From positions 5,192 to 69,191 of the forward strand of contig CABTYO010000013.1 in NCBI GenBank assembly GCA_902489075.1: DNA of 64,000 nucleotides, in the 5' to 3' direction. Shown here piece after piece: positions 16,525-24,798 of this stretch. A program made the translations under genes and the position numbers. Within the stretch, counting starts at the first letter, position 1, and each line of letters opens with the position of its first letter. Below the pieces are notes generated by a model, which made no database searches, was not told the DNA's origin, and worked only from the letters and a program-made list of their open reading frames with translations. This stretch comes from an uncultured Faecalicatena sp. GTDB taxonomy: Bacteria > Bacillota > Clostridia > Lachnospirales > Lachnospiraceae.

Positions 16525-18033
16525 ATGAGCGAATATGCATTGGAGATGTTGGGAGTTACAAAGACATTTTCTAAGGTTACGGCACTTAACAATGTCAATC
16601 TTCGCGTGAAAAAGGGTGAGATCCACGCATTGATCGGGGAGAACGGCGCCGGAAAATCCACATTGATGAAGGTGCTTTCCGGTGTTTATAAGCCGGATGC
16701 AGGTACCATCAAGATCAACGGTGAGACCGTGACGGTCAAGAATCCGAAGGATGCAATCGATAAGGGTGTGGCGATTATTTATCAGGAGCTGAGTCTGGTT
16801 CCTGAGCTGGATGCCATTAAAAATGTCATGCTGGGGCAGGAGAAGAATACCTGCCAGTTCATCAACAGAAAAGAAGAAAATGAGTTTGCGCGCAAGTATC
16901 TGGATTATGTAAGCCGTGGCGCACTCTCTGACTATAAAGTACCGGTCAAGAGACTGAGCGTGGCACAGCAGCAGATGGTGGATATCGCCAAGGCGCTGTC
17001 CTACAATTCAAAGATCATTATCATGGATGAGCCGACAGACAGTCTGACCAACACGGAGATAAAAGTACTCTTCGAGATCGTCAGAAAGTTAAAAGAAGAC
17101 GGAATTACCGTGATCTATATTTCGCACCGTCTGGAAGAATTATTCGAGTTATGCGACCGTGTAACGGTACTTCGGGATGGACAGTATATCGCGGATGAGA
17201 ACATTGCGGACATTGACAAGGACTGGCTGATCAGCAAGATGATCGGAAGGGATCTGAAAGATACCTTTCCGAAACGGCACCGGATGGCAGCGGATGAAGT
17301 GGTACTCGAAGCCAAAGGGCTGACAGGAGAGCGGTTCAGGAACATCTCTTTTCAGCTCAGAAAAGGAGAGATCCTCGCACTCAGCGGACTTGTGGGCGCC
17401 GGGCGTACAGAGGTATTGAGAGCGGTCTTCGGAGCTGACAGGCTGAAATCAGGTACCGTGGAAATCATGGGCGAAGAAGTACATATCAACCATCCGAGCA
17501 AAGCAGTGCAGCATGGACTGGGATTTGCTACGGAGGACAGAAAGGCCCAGGGATTGTTCCTGAATCAGGATATCCGGGATAATATTGCGGCCGCTGCACT
17601 TGCGAAAGTGTCCTCAAAAGGATTTATCAGCAGTGGAAAAGAAAAGGATATGGTGGAAAAATATTTCCAGGAACTCAAAGTTGTGGCACCGGATATGAAC
17701 AAGATCTGCAAATTCCTTTCAGGAGGAAACCAGCAGAAGGTCGTTCTGGCCAAGTGGCTGGCCAGCGAATGCCGGATTTTGTTCCTGGACGAGCCTACCA
17801 GAGGAATCGACGTGGGTGCCAAGTATGAGATCTATCTGCTGATGGATCAGCTGGTGCAGGAGGGTGTGAGTATCATCATGATTTCCTCCGAGATGCCCGA
17901 AGTCATCGGGGTTGCGGACCGGGTTCTGGTCATGCATGAAGGGGAGATGAAGGGAGAACTCAGTTACGAAGAATTCAGCGAAGAAAGCATCATGAAATTA
18001 GCCAGTGGAGAAAATATAGAAAAAGGAAGGTAA
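16525..18033 (+). CDS. Sugar ABC transporter ATP-binding protein (RbsA-like)
   Basis: 502-residue fused two-domain ATPase of the CUT2 class. Domain 1: Walker A GENGAGKST, signature LSVAQQQMVDIAKAL, Walker B IIMDEPT, H-loop SHR. Domain 2: the degenerate Walker A GLVGAGRTEVLR, signature LSGGNQQKV, and Walker B LFLDEPTRGIDVGA that is standard for RbsA. ATG 16525 follows GGAAGGAG and matches the family start; the in-frame extension to 16492 overlaps the permease end and is discounted. It energises import with the neighbouring permease and binding protein. Confidence 0.93.
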   Translation: MSEYALEMLGVTKTFSKVTALNNVNLRVKKGEIHALIGENGAGKSTLMKVLSGVYKPDAGTIKINGETVTVKNPKDAIDKGVAIIYQELSLVPELDAIKNVMLGQEKNTCQFINRKEENEFARKYLDYVSRGALSDYKVPVKRLSVAQQQMVDIAKALSYNSKIIIMDEPTDSLTNTEIKVLFEIVRKLKEDGITVIYISHRLEELFELCDRVTVLRDGQYIADENIADIDKDWLISKMIGRDLKDTFPKRHRMAADEVVLEAKGLTGERFRNISFQLRKGEILALSGLVGAGRTEVLRAVFGADRLKSGTVEIMGEEVHINHPSKAVQHGLGFATEDRKAQGLFLNQDIRDNIAAAALAKVSSKGFISSGKEKDMVEKYFQELKVVAPDMNKICKFLSGGNQQKVVLAKWLASECRILFLDEPTRGIDVGAKYEIYLLMDQLVQEGVSIIMISSEMPEVIGVADRVLVMHEGEMKGELSYEEFSEESIMKLASGENIEKGR

Positions 18034-18038
18034 AATCA

Positions 18039-19280
18039 ATGGGATATAAAGAGACGTTGTTAAGTCCGATCAAAATCGGAACAAGAGACTGTAAGAACCG
18101 TTTCTTCGCACAGCCGATGGAGTGCGTGGATTCAGATGCAGAGGGCAATCCGACAGACCTCACCTATCAGAGATATGAGAATCTGTACAAAGGCGGATTC
18201 GGCCTGGTGGACCTGGAAGGAATTACTGTGACCAATGAGTCACGCGCCAGGAAGACCCAGCTGGAGATCATGCCGAGAAATGAGAAGCCGCTGAAAAATT
18301 TTATCCGCAGGCTCAAAGAAGTCAACCCGGATACCCTGATCGTTTTTCAGCTGACGCATTCCGGAGAGATCAGTGAATCTGAGTTCTCAAGAAAAGTCTG
18401 TGTCAAACCGATGTATGGAATCGGTGGAGATGTGCTGACAGAGGAAGAAGTAGATCATATCATGGACCAGTTTGTGCTTTCCGCACAGATCGCACATGAG
18501 GTGGGTGCTGACGGAATTGATATGAAGCTGTGCCATGGCTATCTTGGTTCCCAGATCATCCGTCCATTCAATGACCGCGACTGGAAATACGGCGGCCCAT
18601 GGGAGAGAAGAAGACAGTGGGCATTTGACCTGCAGGAGCGGATCATGCGCGCGGTCAATGACAAGAATTTCCTGATTGGTTCCAAGATGTCCATGTGGGA
18701 AGGCCATCCGGGCGGATTCGGTTCCGCAGGACCGGAATCTCCACTAATGGATATGACAGAGCCGCTTGACCTGATCAAGGGGCTGGAGGAGAGAGGTTCC
18801 AGCTACTTCATCGAATCTCTTGGAAATGTACACAGTGCCATGAATTACATGGAATCACTGAAAGACGCACCGGAGCTTTCTTATTTACATATTTATTTTT
18901 CAAACTTAATGAAACAGGCATTAAAGCCGGAAACAGTTGTCATTGGTTCTCATTTCTCACCATTTAGAGGAAAGAAGAACAAACTGCTGTCTGTGGATCC
19001 GGAAAAATCATCTATATTTGCAATGGGTGCACACTGCATCGAGGAAGGCATGATGGATATGGTCGGCCTTGGAAGACAGTCCTTTGCAGACCCGCTCACA
19101 CCGCTTAAACTGATGGAAGGCCGCGAGGATGAAATCAAGTACTGTACACAGTGCATGAACTGTGAAGAACTGATGATCCGCCAGCAGCCGGTCGGATGTG
19201 TTGCATACAACAAGCCATATACACAGAGATTAGTGGAATGCAGAAAGAAATATGGAAAACTGAACGAACTGCATACCTAG
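18039..19280 (+). CDS. Old-Yellow-Enzyme family NADH:flavin oxidoreductase with C-terminal cysteine cluster
   Basis: 413-residue FMN-type TIM-barrel reductase. OYE signatures are the N-terminal LLSPIKIGTRDCKNRF, the substrate-site segment DMKLCHGYLGSQIIRP followed by YGGPWERRRQ, and FMN-phosphate-region VGLGRQSFADP. The C-terminal CTQCMNCEEL...VGC arrangement (C-x2-C-x2-C-x11-C) resembles the 4Fe-4S site of 2,4-dienoyl-CoA/trimethylamine-dehydrogenase-type members. The protein ends there, lacking the second FAD/NAD domain of those long enzymes. It would reduce an activated C=C bond. The role in a sugar operon is unexplained, and the start is 5 bp after the ATPase stop. Confidence 0.82.
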   Translation: MGYKETLLSPIKIGTRDCKNRFFAQPMECVDSDAEGNPTDLTYQRYENLYKGGFGLVDLEGITVTNESRARKTQLEIMPRNEKPLKNFIRRLKEVNPDTLIVFQLTHSGEISESEFSRKVCVKPMYGIGGDVLTEEEVDHIMDQFVLSAQIAHEVGADGIDMKLCHGYLGSQIIRPFNDRDWKYGGPWERRRQWAFDLQERIMRAVNDKNFLIGSKMSMWEGHPGGFGSAGPESPLMDMTEPLDLIKGLEERGSSYFIESLGNVHSAMNYMESLKDAPELSYLHIYFSNLMKQALKPETVVIGSHFSPFRGKKNKLLSVDPEKSSIFAMGAHCIEEGMMDMVGLGRQSFADPLTPLKLMEGREDEIKYCTQCMNCEELMIRQQPVGCVAYNKPYTQRLVECRKKYGKLNELHT

Positions 19281-19370
19281 GATACCTGGAATACCTGCGG
19301 ATTGTTCCGCACTTTGTGTTCTACAATTTTGACATTATCACATAAATTTAAGAAAAGAAAGGCGATTATC

Positions 19371-20132
19371 ATGAAAGGGATTTTGACGGAAAGACCAAGG
19401 AAAGAGATTTTAACAAAGGACGACATCGCATATATGATGGATCCAAGCGTATTAAAGCTGGATACCACAATCGGTGATGTAGAGCATATGGTAGAGGTCT
19501 GCAAGAAATACGGCTGCGGAACCTGCTTCTGCTGGCCATGCTATTACGAGGAGCTTGTAGAACTCCTTGAGGATGCAGAAGTGACTAAATTCGGTACTTC
19601 CCTGGGATTTCCGACTGGACAGGAAAAGACAGAGACAAAGGTATTTCTGGCAGAACAGTTCCGTAAATTAGAGCCGGCTACCAATGATATGTCCATGAAC
19701 GTAGGCTGGTTGAAAGCAGGCAGATATGATCTTGTCTTAAACGATATCAAGGCTGTACGTGAAGCAACACCGGGTGTGCCGCTGAAAGTCATCATGGAAG
19801 TCATGCTTCTGACAGATGAGGAGATCAGAAAGGCATGCGAGCTGGCAATCGAAGGCGGGGCAGATTATGTGAAGACAGGCTCCGGCTTCTCCGTAGGACT
19901 GCCGACAACACTTCATCATGTAAAGGTGATCATGGATACGATCGGTGACCGGGTAAAATTAAAAGTTGCAGGCGGTGTCAGAGATCTGGATACTCTGCTT
20001 AAAATGTATAAACTGGGTGCGTGCCGGTTTGGAATCGGATGCTCCTCAGCGGAAAAGATCCTCGCAGAGGTGGATGCACTTGGCGGTACTGTGGATCTCA
20101 ATGACGTAGTCATCGATGAATCTGAATTATAG
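19371..20132 (+). CDS. DeoC-type class I aldolase
   Basis: 253-residue Schiff-base aldolase of the DeoC family. The Schiff-base lysine is K168 in DYVKTGSGFSVG, where classical enzymes read KTSTG. The supporting Asp106 (NDMSMNVG) and Lys198 (KLKVAGGVR) are both present, as is GTSLGFPTGQEKTETK. So catalysis is probably intact: cleavage of a deoxyribose-5-phosphate-like substrate to glyceraldehyde-3-phosphate and acetaldehyde, or a related aldol. The altered KTGSG loop may indicate a different substrate. Start ATG 19371 follows AAAGAAAGG; an upstream non-ATG extension from 19302 is not favoured. There is a 90-bp gap after the OYE gene. Confidence 0.85.
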   Translation: MKGILTERPRKEILTKDDIAYMMDPSVLKLDTTIGDVEHMVEVCKKYGCGTCFCWPCYYEELVELLEDAEVTKFGTSLGFPTGQEKTETKVFLAEQFRKLEPATNDMSMNVGWLKAGRYDLVLNDIKAVREATPGVPLKVIMEVMLLTDEEIRKACELAIEGGADYVKTGSGFSVGLPTTLHHVKVIMDTIGDRVKLKVAGGVRDLDTLLKMYKLGACRFGIGCSSAEKILAEVDALGGTVDLNDVVIDESEL

Positions 20133-20151
20133 AACAGGAGGAACCTGAAGA

Positions 20152-21540
20152 ATGAGCGAAAAATTTGTACATCCATACATCCCAAACTCGGAACCATCCG
20201 TGAAAAAGCAGATGCTGGACGCCATCGGCATGGAGAGTGTGGAGGATATTTACAAGGCAATCCCGGAGCACCTGCGTTTTCATGGGAAAATGGAGATGCC
20301 GGGGGCGATCATTTCTGAATACAGCTGCCAGCGCCATGTGGAAGGGCTGCTTGCGAAGAACAGAAATGCAAAGAACAATATCTGCTTCCTGGGCGGCGGG
20401 ACATGGAACCATTATGTACCGTCTGTGGTAGACACGATCATGGAACGTGATGAGTTTTTGACCTGTTATGTCGGAGAAGCTTATACAGACCATGGGAAAT
20501 TCCAGGCACTGTTCGAGAGCAGCTCCATGCTGGCTGACTTGACCGGGTTTGAGGCCTGCAATACACCGACCTATGACTGGGCGAATGCGATTGCAATTGC
20601 GGCGCGTATGGCATCCAGGGCAAATGGAAGAAAAGAAATTCTGGTTGCCGGAAATATGGATCCGAACCGTCTGATGGTGGTACGCAACTACTGCAAACCG
20701 GAGATCAAAGTGGAACTGATATCTTACGATAAAAAGACAGGACAGATGGATCTGGAAGATTTGAAAGCGAAGATTTCAGACAGGACTTCCTGTGTTTATT
20801 TTGAGAATCCGATCTACATCGGTGCATTGGAAGTAAATGCCGCAGAAATCTGCAGGATCGCAAAAGAAGCAGGGGCCTACAGCATGGTTGGCGTGGATCC
20901 GACTTCTCTGGGAGTGATGGAAGCACCCGCAGCCTATGGTGCAGATTTTGCAGTGGGCGATCTGCAGCCTCTGGGACTTCATATGAGCTATGGCGGCGGC
21001 CTCGGCGGATTTATCTGTACGAAGGATGATAAAGAATTCTTAGGAGAGTATCCGTCTCTTTTATTTGGCATATGTAAGACACAGCAGGATGGAGAATATG
21101 GATTCGGTGAAGTCTATTATGAGAGAACCTCTTATGCATCCCGTGAAAAAGGAAAAGACTTTATCGGCACAACAACCGCACTTCATGGCATTGCTGCGGC
21201 AGTTTATATGGCACTGATGGGACCTCAGGGCTTCCGCGAATTAGGAGAGGGAATCCTGAAACGTGTGGCTTATGCAAAGGCAGAGCTTGCAAAGATCCCG
21301 GGAATTACGATTCCGGTGGAAGGGGTAAGCTACTGTGATTTCCTGGTAGATTTTAATGGAACGGGCAAGACGGTAAAAGAGATCAATAAGGCTCTTTTAG
21401 AGTACAACATTATCGGCGGAAAAGATATGAGCACGGTATTCCCGGAGTATGGACAGAGCGCCCTTTACAGTGTGACGGAAGTCCATACAAAAGAAGATCT
21501 GCAGGCGTTGTTTGATGCATTAAGAGTGATAGGAGGCTGA
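20152..21540 (+). CDS. Glycine dehydrogenase (decarboxylating) subunit 1-like protein
   Basis: 462-residue GcvPA-type subunit (N-terminal half of the P-protein). Recognisable blocks are RFHGKMEMP near the N-terminus, LGGGTWNHYVPSVVD, CYVGEAYTDHGKFQALFE (the family usually reads YQ.EISQG), and PQGFRELGEG. It pairs with the downstream subunit 2, 6 bp away, to form the PLP decarboxylase of a glycine-cleavage-like system. No gcvT, gcvH or lipoamide dehydrogenase gene is in the window, and no glycine riboswitch precedes it. Inside a sugar operon it may use a different amino-acid-like substrate. AGGAGG precedes the start. Confidence 0.87.
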   Translation: MSEKFVHPYIPNSEPSVKKQMLDAIGMESVEDIYKAIPEHLRFHGKMEMPGAIISEYSCQRHVEGLLAKNRNAKNNICFLGGGTWNHYVPSVVDTIMERDEFLTCYVGEAYTDHGKFQALFESSSMLADLTGFEACNTPTYDWANAIAIAARMASRANGRKEILVAGNMDPNRLMVVRNYCKPEIKVELISYDKKTGQMDLEDLKAKISDRTSCVYFENPIYIGALEVNAAEICRIAKEAGAYSMVGVDPTSLGVMEAPAAYGADFAVGDLQPLGLHMSYGGGLGGFICTKDDKEFLGEYPSLLFGICKTQQDGEYGFGEVYYERTSYASREKGKDFIGTTTALHGIAAAVYMALMGPQGFRELGEGILKRVAYAKAELAKIPGITIPVEGVSYCDFLVDFNGTGKTVKEINKALLEYNIIGGKDMSTVFPEYGQSALYSVTEVHTKEDLQALFDALRVIGG

Positions 21541-21545
21541 GACGA

Positions 21546-23108
21546 ATGGCTAAGATGAAAGTCAGAAAGAATTTCCAGCAGGCAAGATGGAATGAACCTA
21601 TGATATATGAATTGTCAACCCCGGGACTGCGCGGAATTATCCCGCCGGTTGTAGAAGATGAGATCGAGGAGGCTGTGGGGGATGTGGATTCTCTGCTGCC
21701 GGAAGGATTAAAGAGAAAGACTTCGCTTGATCTGCCGGAAGTGGCGCAGAAACAGATCCTCCAGCACTATATCCACCTCTCACAGGAGACTATGGGAGCA
21801 AACCTTACAAATGATATTTCCGAGGGAACCTGTACCATGAAATATAACCCCAGGCTTTGCGAGACTCTGGCGGGCAATCCGGGGTTTGCAGATGTGCATC
21901 CGGATCAGGACCCGGAGACAGTACAGGGAATCCTGAAAATCTACCATGAGTTTGAAAACATGCTCAAGCAGGTTTCCGGTATGGATAAATTTTCTCTCCA
22001 GCCAGGTGGTGGAAACCATGCAGTATACACGGCGGCATCTGTGATCCGTGCATACCACGAGGCAAATGGGGAGCTGGAGCAGAGAAATGAGATCATCACA
22101 ACCATTTTCTCACATCCATGCGATGCAGCATGTCCTGCAACAGCGGGCTTCAAAGTCATCACAATCTGGCCGGATAAAAACGGAATGCCGGATTATGAGG
22201 CAATCAAGGCAGCGGCAAATGAACATACAGCGGCTATTTTCATGACAAACCCTGAGGACATCGGTATCTATAATGTCCACGCTGATAAAATTGTGGAAGC
22301 CATCCATGCGGTAGGAGGCTTATGCTTCTATGACCAGGCAAATGCGAATGCATTCCTTGGAGTGGCAAGGGCAAAAGAAGCCGGCTTCGATATGTGCCAC
22401 TTTAACGTACATAAGACCTTCGGTACTCCTCATGGCGGAGAAGGCCCGGCCTGCGGTGCATTTGGATGTAAAGCAGAGCTTGCTAAATTCCTTCCGGTAC
22501 CGACAGTAGAATTTGACGGCGAAAAATATGATCTGGATTATGATAAGCCACAGAGCATCGGCAGGGTACGTCAGTATATCGGACAGTCCGCAGTCGTACT
22601 GAAAGCATATGCATGGTCCATGATGATGGGGGCAGAGGGAATGCGCGAATGTGCGGAGATTTCTGTCCTGAATAATAACTATATGTTAAGCCTGATGGAA
22701 AAGATTCCGGGAGTCACTCATGCATTCAAGGGCAATGGAATCACACGTCAGGAGCAGATCCGTTACAGCTTCCAGGAATTAAAGGAGAAGTATGACGTCG
22801 GATCAGATGATATGAACTGCCGCATGGGCGATTATGGAATCCCGTGGTTTTGGTCTTCCCATCATCCGTGGGTGATTCCGGAGCCAATGACACTGGAGCC
22901 GTGCGAATCTTACACGAAAGAAGATATCGAAGAATACTGCAAGGTAGTAGAAATCGTTGCAGGAGAGGCTGCCGAGAACCCGGAACTTTTGAAAAATGCG
23001 CCTTACCACACAGGCATGCACCGCAGAGTGAATGAGGAAGATCTGGATAATCCGGATAAATGGGCTGTAACCTGGCGGGCATACAAGCGGAAATACGGAG
23101 TAGAATAG
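21546..23108 (+). CDS. Glycine dehydrogenase (decarboxylating) subunit 2-like protein
   Basis: 520-residue GcvPB-type subunit (C-terminal half of the P-protein). The PLP lysine is K290 in NVHKTFGTPHGG. The following glycine-rich loop reads GGEGPACG, where canonical P-proteins have GGGGPG, so a Glu replaces a conserved Gly beside the active site. Other family blocks are DISEGTCTMKYNP, FSLQPGGGNHAVYTA, and YGIPWFWSSHHPWVIPEPMT near the C-terminus. Expected complex: alpha2beta2 with the preceding subunit. The loop change plus the operon context argue for altered specificity or an altered acceptor protein, but this is inference. Confidence 0.87.
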   Translation: MAKMKVRKNFQQARWNEPMIYELSTPGLRGIIPPVVEDEIEEAVGDVDSLLPEGLKRKTSLDLPEVAQKQILQHYIHLSQETMGANLTNDISEGTCTMKYNPRLCETLAGNPGFADVHPDQDPETVQGILKIYHEFENMLKQVSGMDKFSLQPGGGNHAVYTAASVIRAYHEANGELEQRNEIITTIFSHPCDAACPATAGFKVITIWPDKNGMPDYEAIKAAANEHTAAIFMTNPEDIGIYNVHADKIVEAIHAVGGLCFYDQANANAFLGVARAKEAGFDMCHFNVHKTFGTPHGGEGPACGAFGCKAELAKFLPVPTVEFDGEKYDLDYDKPQSIGRVRQYIGQSAVVLKAYAWSMMMGAEGMRECAEISVLNNNYMLSLMEKIPGVTHAFKGNGITRQEQIRYSFQELKEKYDVGSDDMNCRMGDYGIPWFWSSHHPWVIPEPMTLEPCESYTKEDIEEYCKVVEIVAGEAAENPELLKNAPYHTGMHRRVNEEDLDNPDKWAVTWRAYKRKYGVE

Positions 23109-23109
23109 A

Positions 23110-24228
23110 ATGAAAAGACTAGGCTTTATCGTGAATCCGGTCGCAGGGATCGGTGGAAAGGTGGGACTGAAAGGTTCGGACGGGACCTTGATCCTGAAAA
23201 AAGCCCTGGAACTGGGAGCCGTAAAGGAAAGTGGACGAAAAGCACTGATCACGATGAAAGCGCTCAAAGAAGTGGAAGAAGAACTGGAAATTTATACATG
23301 GCCGGGAGAGATGGGGGAAGATGTCTGCCAAGAGGCGGGGCTTGAAGCCACCGTCCTCGGCAGCATCACGCCGGGAGAAACCACACCGGAGGATACCATC
23401 CGGGCCGCACGGCAGATGAAAGAGCTGAATCTGGATTTGATTCTTTTTGTAGGCGGTGACGGGACCGCAAGGAATATCCTGGATGCGGTCGGTGACGACA
23501 CGGTCGTCCTGGGGATTCCTGCGGGATGCAAAATCCACTCCGGTGTGTATGCGCTCAACCCGAAGACTGCGGGAAAACTGATGAAAGAGCTGGTTCAGGG
23601 GAAAATCAAAGAGACCAGGCTTGCAGAGGTGATGGATATCGACGAGGATCTGTTCCGGCAGGGAATCGTTTCCGCCCGTCTGTATGGATATCTTCGGATT
23701 CCCAATGAGACCCGGATGGTCCAGAACTTAAAAAGCGGCAGAGGCTCCAGTGAATCCACGTCCATCGAACTGCTCTCCAATTACGTGGCAAGCGAGATGG
23801 AAGAGGATGTCCTTTATATAGTAGGGACTGGCTCCACAACTGCGGCCATCATGGAAAAACTCAATCTTCCAGGCACACTGCTCGGTGTGGATCTGGTGTA
23901 TAACCACAAACTGGTTGCATCAGACTGTACAGAGAAAGAACTGCTGGAAAAAATCAAAGATTATGAGAAGGTTAAGATCATTGTCACCGTAATCGGAGGA
24001 CAGGGCTATGTATTCGGCCGGGGAAATCAGCAGATCAGTGCGGAAGTAATCAGAAGAGTGGGGAAAGAAAATATTATCATTGCGGCTTCTAAGAATAAGA
24101 TACTGGCACTGTTCGGAAGCTGCCTCCATGTCGATACCGGGAATGAAGAAGTCAATCAGATGCTGTGCGGATATTACCGGGTAATAGTCGGGTATGGGGA
24201 AGCTATGATGCTGGCGTTGTCAGATTGA
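23110..24228 (+). CDS. ATP-NAD kinase-fold protein (AcoX-like)
   Basis: 372-residue cytoplasmic protein of the NAD-kinase-like superfamily (COG3199 type). N-terminal LGFIVNPVAGIGGKVGLKG and the family motif FVGGDGTARNILD are followed by a proline/glycine loop GIPAGCKIHSGV. Such proteins accompany acetoin (AcoX) and other catabolic operons, with no firmly established activity; true NAD kinases are shorter and differ around the second motif. It starts 1 bp after the gcvPB-like stop, so it is translationally coupled. It is the last gene before the long inverted repeat. Confidence 0.8.
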   Translation: MKRLGFIVNPVAGIGGKVGLKGSDGTLILKKALELGAVKESGRKALITMKALKEVEEELEIYTWPGEMGEDVCQEAGLEATVLGSITPGETTPEDTIRAARQMKELNLDLILFVGGDGTARNILDAVGDDTVVLGIPAGCKIHSGVYALNPKTAGKLMKELVQGKIKETRLAEVMDIDEDLFRQGIVSARLYGYLRIPNETRMVQNLKSGRGSSESTSIELLSNYVASEMEEDVLYIVGTGSTTAAIMEKLNLPGTLLGVDLVYNHKLVASDCTEKELLEKIKDYEKVKIIVTVIGGQGYVFGRGNQQISAEVIRRVGKENIIIAASKNKILALFGSCLHVDTGNEEVNQMLCGYYRVIVGYGEAMMLALSD

Positions 24229-24256
24229 GATTCGGGGCTAGACGGATTGGAGGGGG

Positions 24257-24558
24257 GCGCCTGGAGAAAAGCCGGGGCAGGACGACGAGCAGGGGCATCT
24301 ATGCTGTGTGAAATACAGGTCGCTGCGATAAGCAGCCGTAAGGGAAAAAACGCAAAATCAGGCGGAATCAGCCGTATTCGCCGCCTAATCTGAGGATTAG
24401 GCGACTCAGTCGGCTTTAAAAGTTGTTTTGGAAAACAACTTTTATCCGTCTGATTTTGTGTTTTTTCCCAAACGGCTGCTAATCTCGCTGGATGTATTTT
24501 ACACAGCACAGATGTCCCTGCTCGTCGTCCTGCCCCGGCTTTTTTCCAGGCTGGGCGC
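24257..24558. repeat. Long imperfect inverted repeat, cloverleaf-like, copy 1
   Basis: Left arm 24257-24366 pairs with right arm 24445-24558, with only scattered mismatches and a small indel; a 24-bp block around 24271-24294 is perfect. The 78-bp centre holds two separate hairpins: CGCCTAATC/GATTAGGCG near 24381-24402, and AAAAGTTGTTTT/AAAACAACTTTT at 24418-24443. On the forward strand most arm mismatches I traced are G-U pairs (five G-U against one A-C), which suggests pairing maintained in a forward transcript. It lies 28 bp after the AcoX-like gene. Shared blocks GGAGAAA, GGGGCAGG and GGGGCA relate it to the copy at 55619-55935. Confidence 0.85.
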
Positions 24559-24564
24559 ATCAAT

Positions 24565-24660
24565 GCGGGAGGACAGCGGGGGGGATCTAAAACTGACGGG
24601 GGGCGGCAGTGGGGGGAGAAGCGGATTAATTCGTTTGGTGGGACAGAGGGGGAAGGGGAA
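24565..24660 (+). other. G-run-rich intergenic segment
   Basis: Runs of six or seven G (about 24578, 24598 and 24611) and further GGGGG/GGGG runs to 24655 occur on the forward strand, unlike anything else in the window. The spacing could allow G-quadruplex formation. No gene is supported here; the short frames crossing it are not protein-like. It separates the inverted repeat from the WYL regulator promoter region. Confidence 0.5.
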
Positions 24661-24798
24661 GAAAATTAATGAGATGTATTAGAATTTAAAAATTACTTTG
24701 ATTATGAAGAGACTTCCTGTATAATTTTTTATAGTGTAATTGAATGGGGATTTTTTAAGCTGGATAGAATTTTTAATAGAAGGGGGAGGCAGTGATCC

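Noticed and set aside
20100..20152. Glycine riboswitch before the gcvPA-like gene
   Set aside because: Only a 19-bp gap exists after the aldolase gene, with a ribosome binding site and no space for an aptamer.
8122..24228. AI-2 (Lsr) quorum-signal uptake locus
   Set aside because: A FGGY kinase, CUT2 importer and DeoC-fold aldolase are shared with Lsr, but LsrG and a SorC-type LsrR are missing and dehydrogenase, isomerase and P-protein genes are extra; kept only as a partial analogue.
24428..24682. Forward frame across the first inverted repeat
   Set aside because: It reads through a palindromic arm and G-runs with no binding site; not protein-like.
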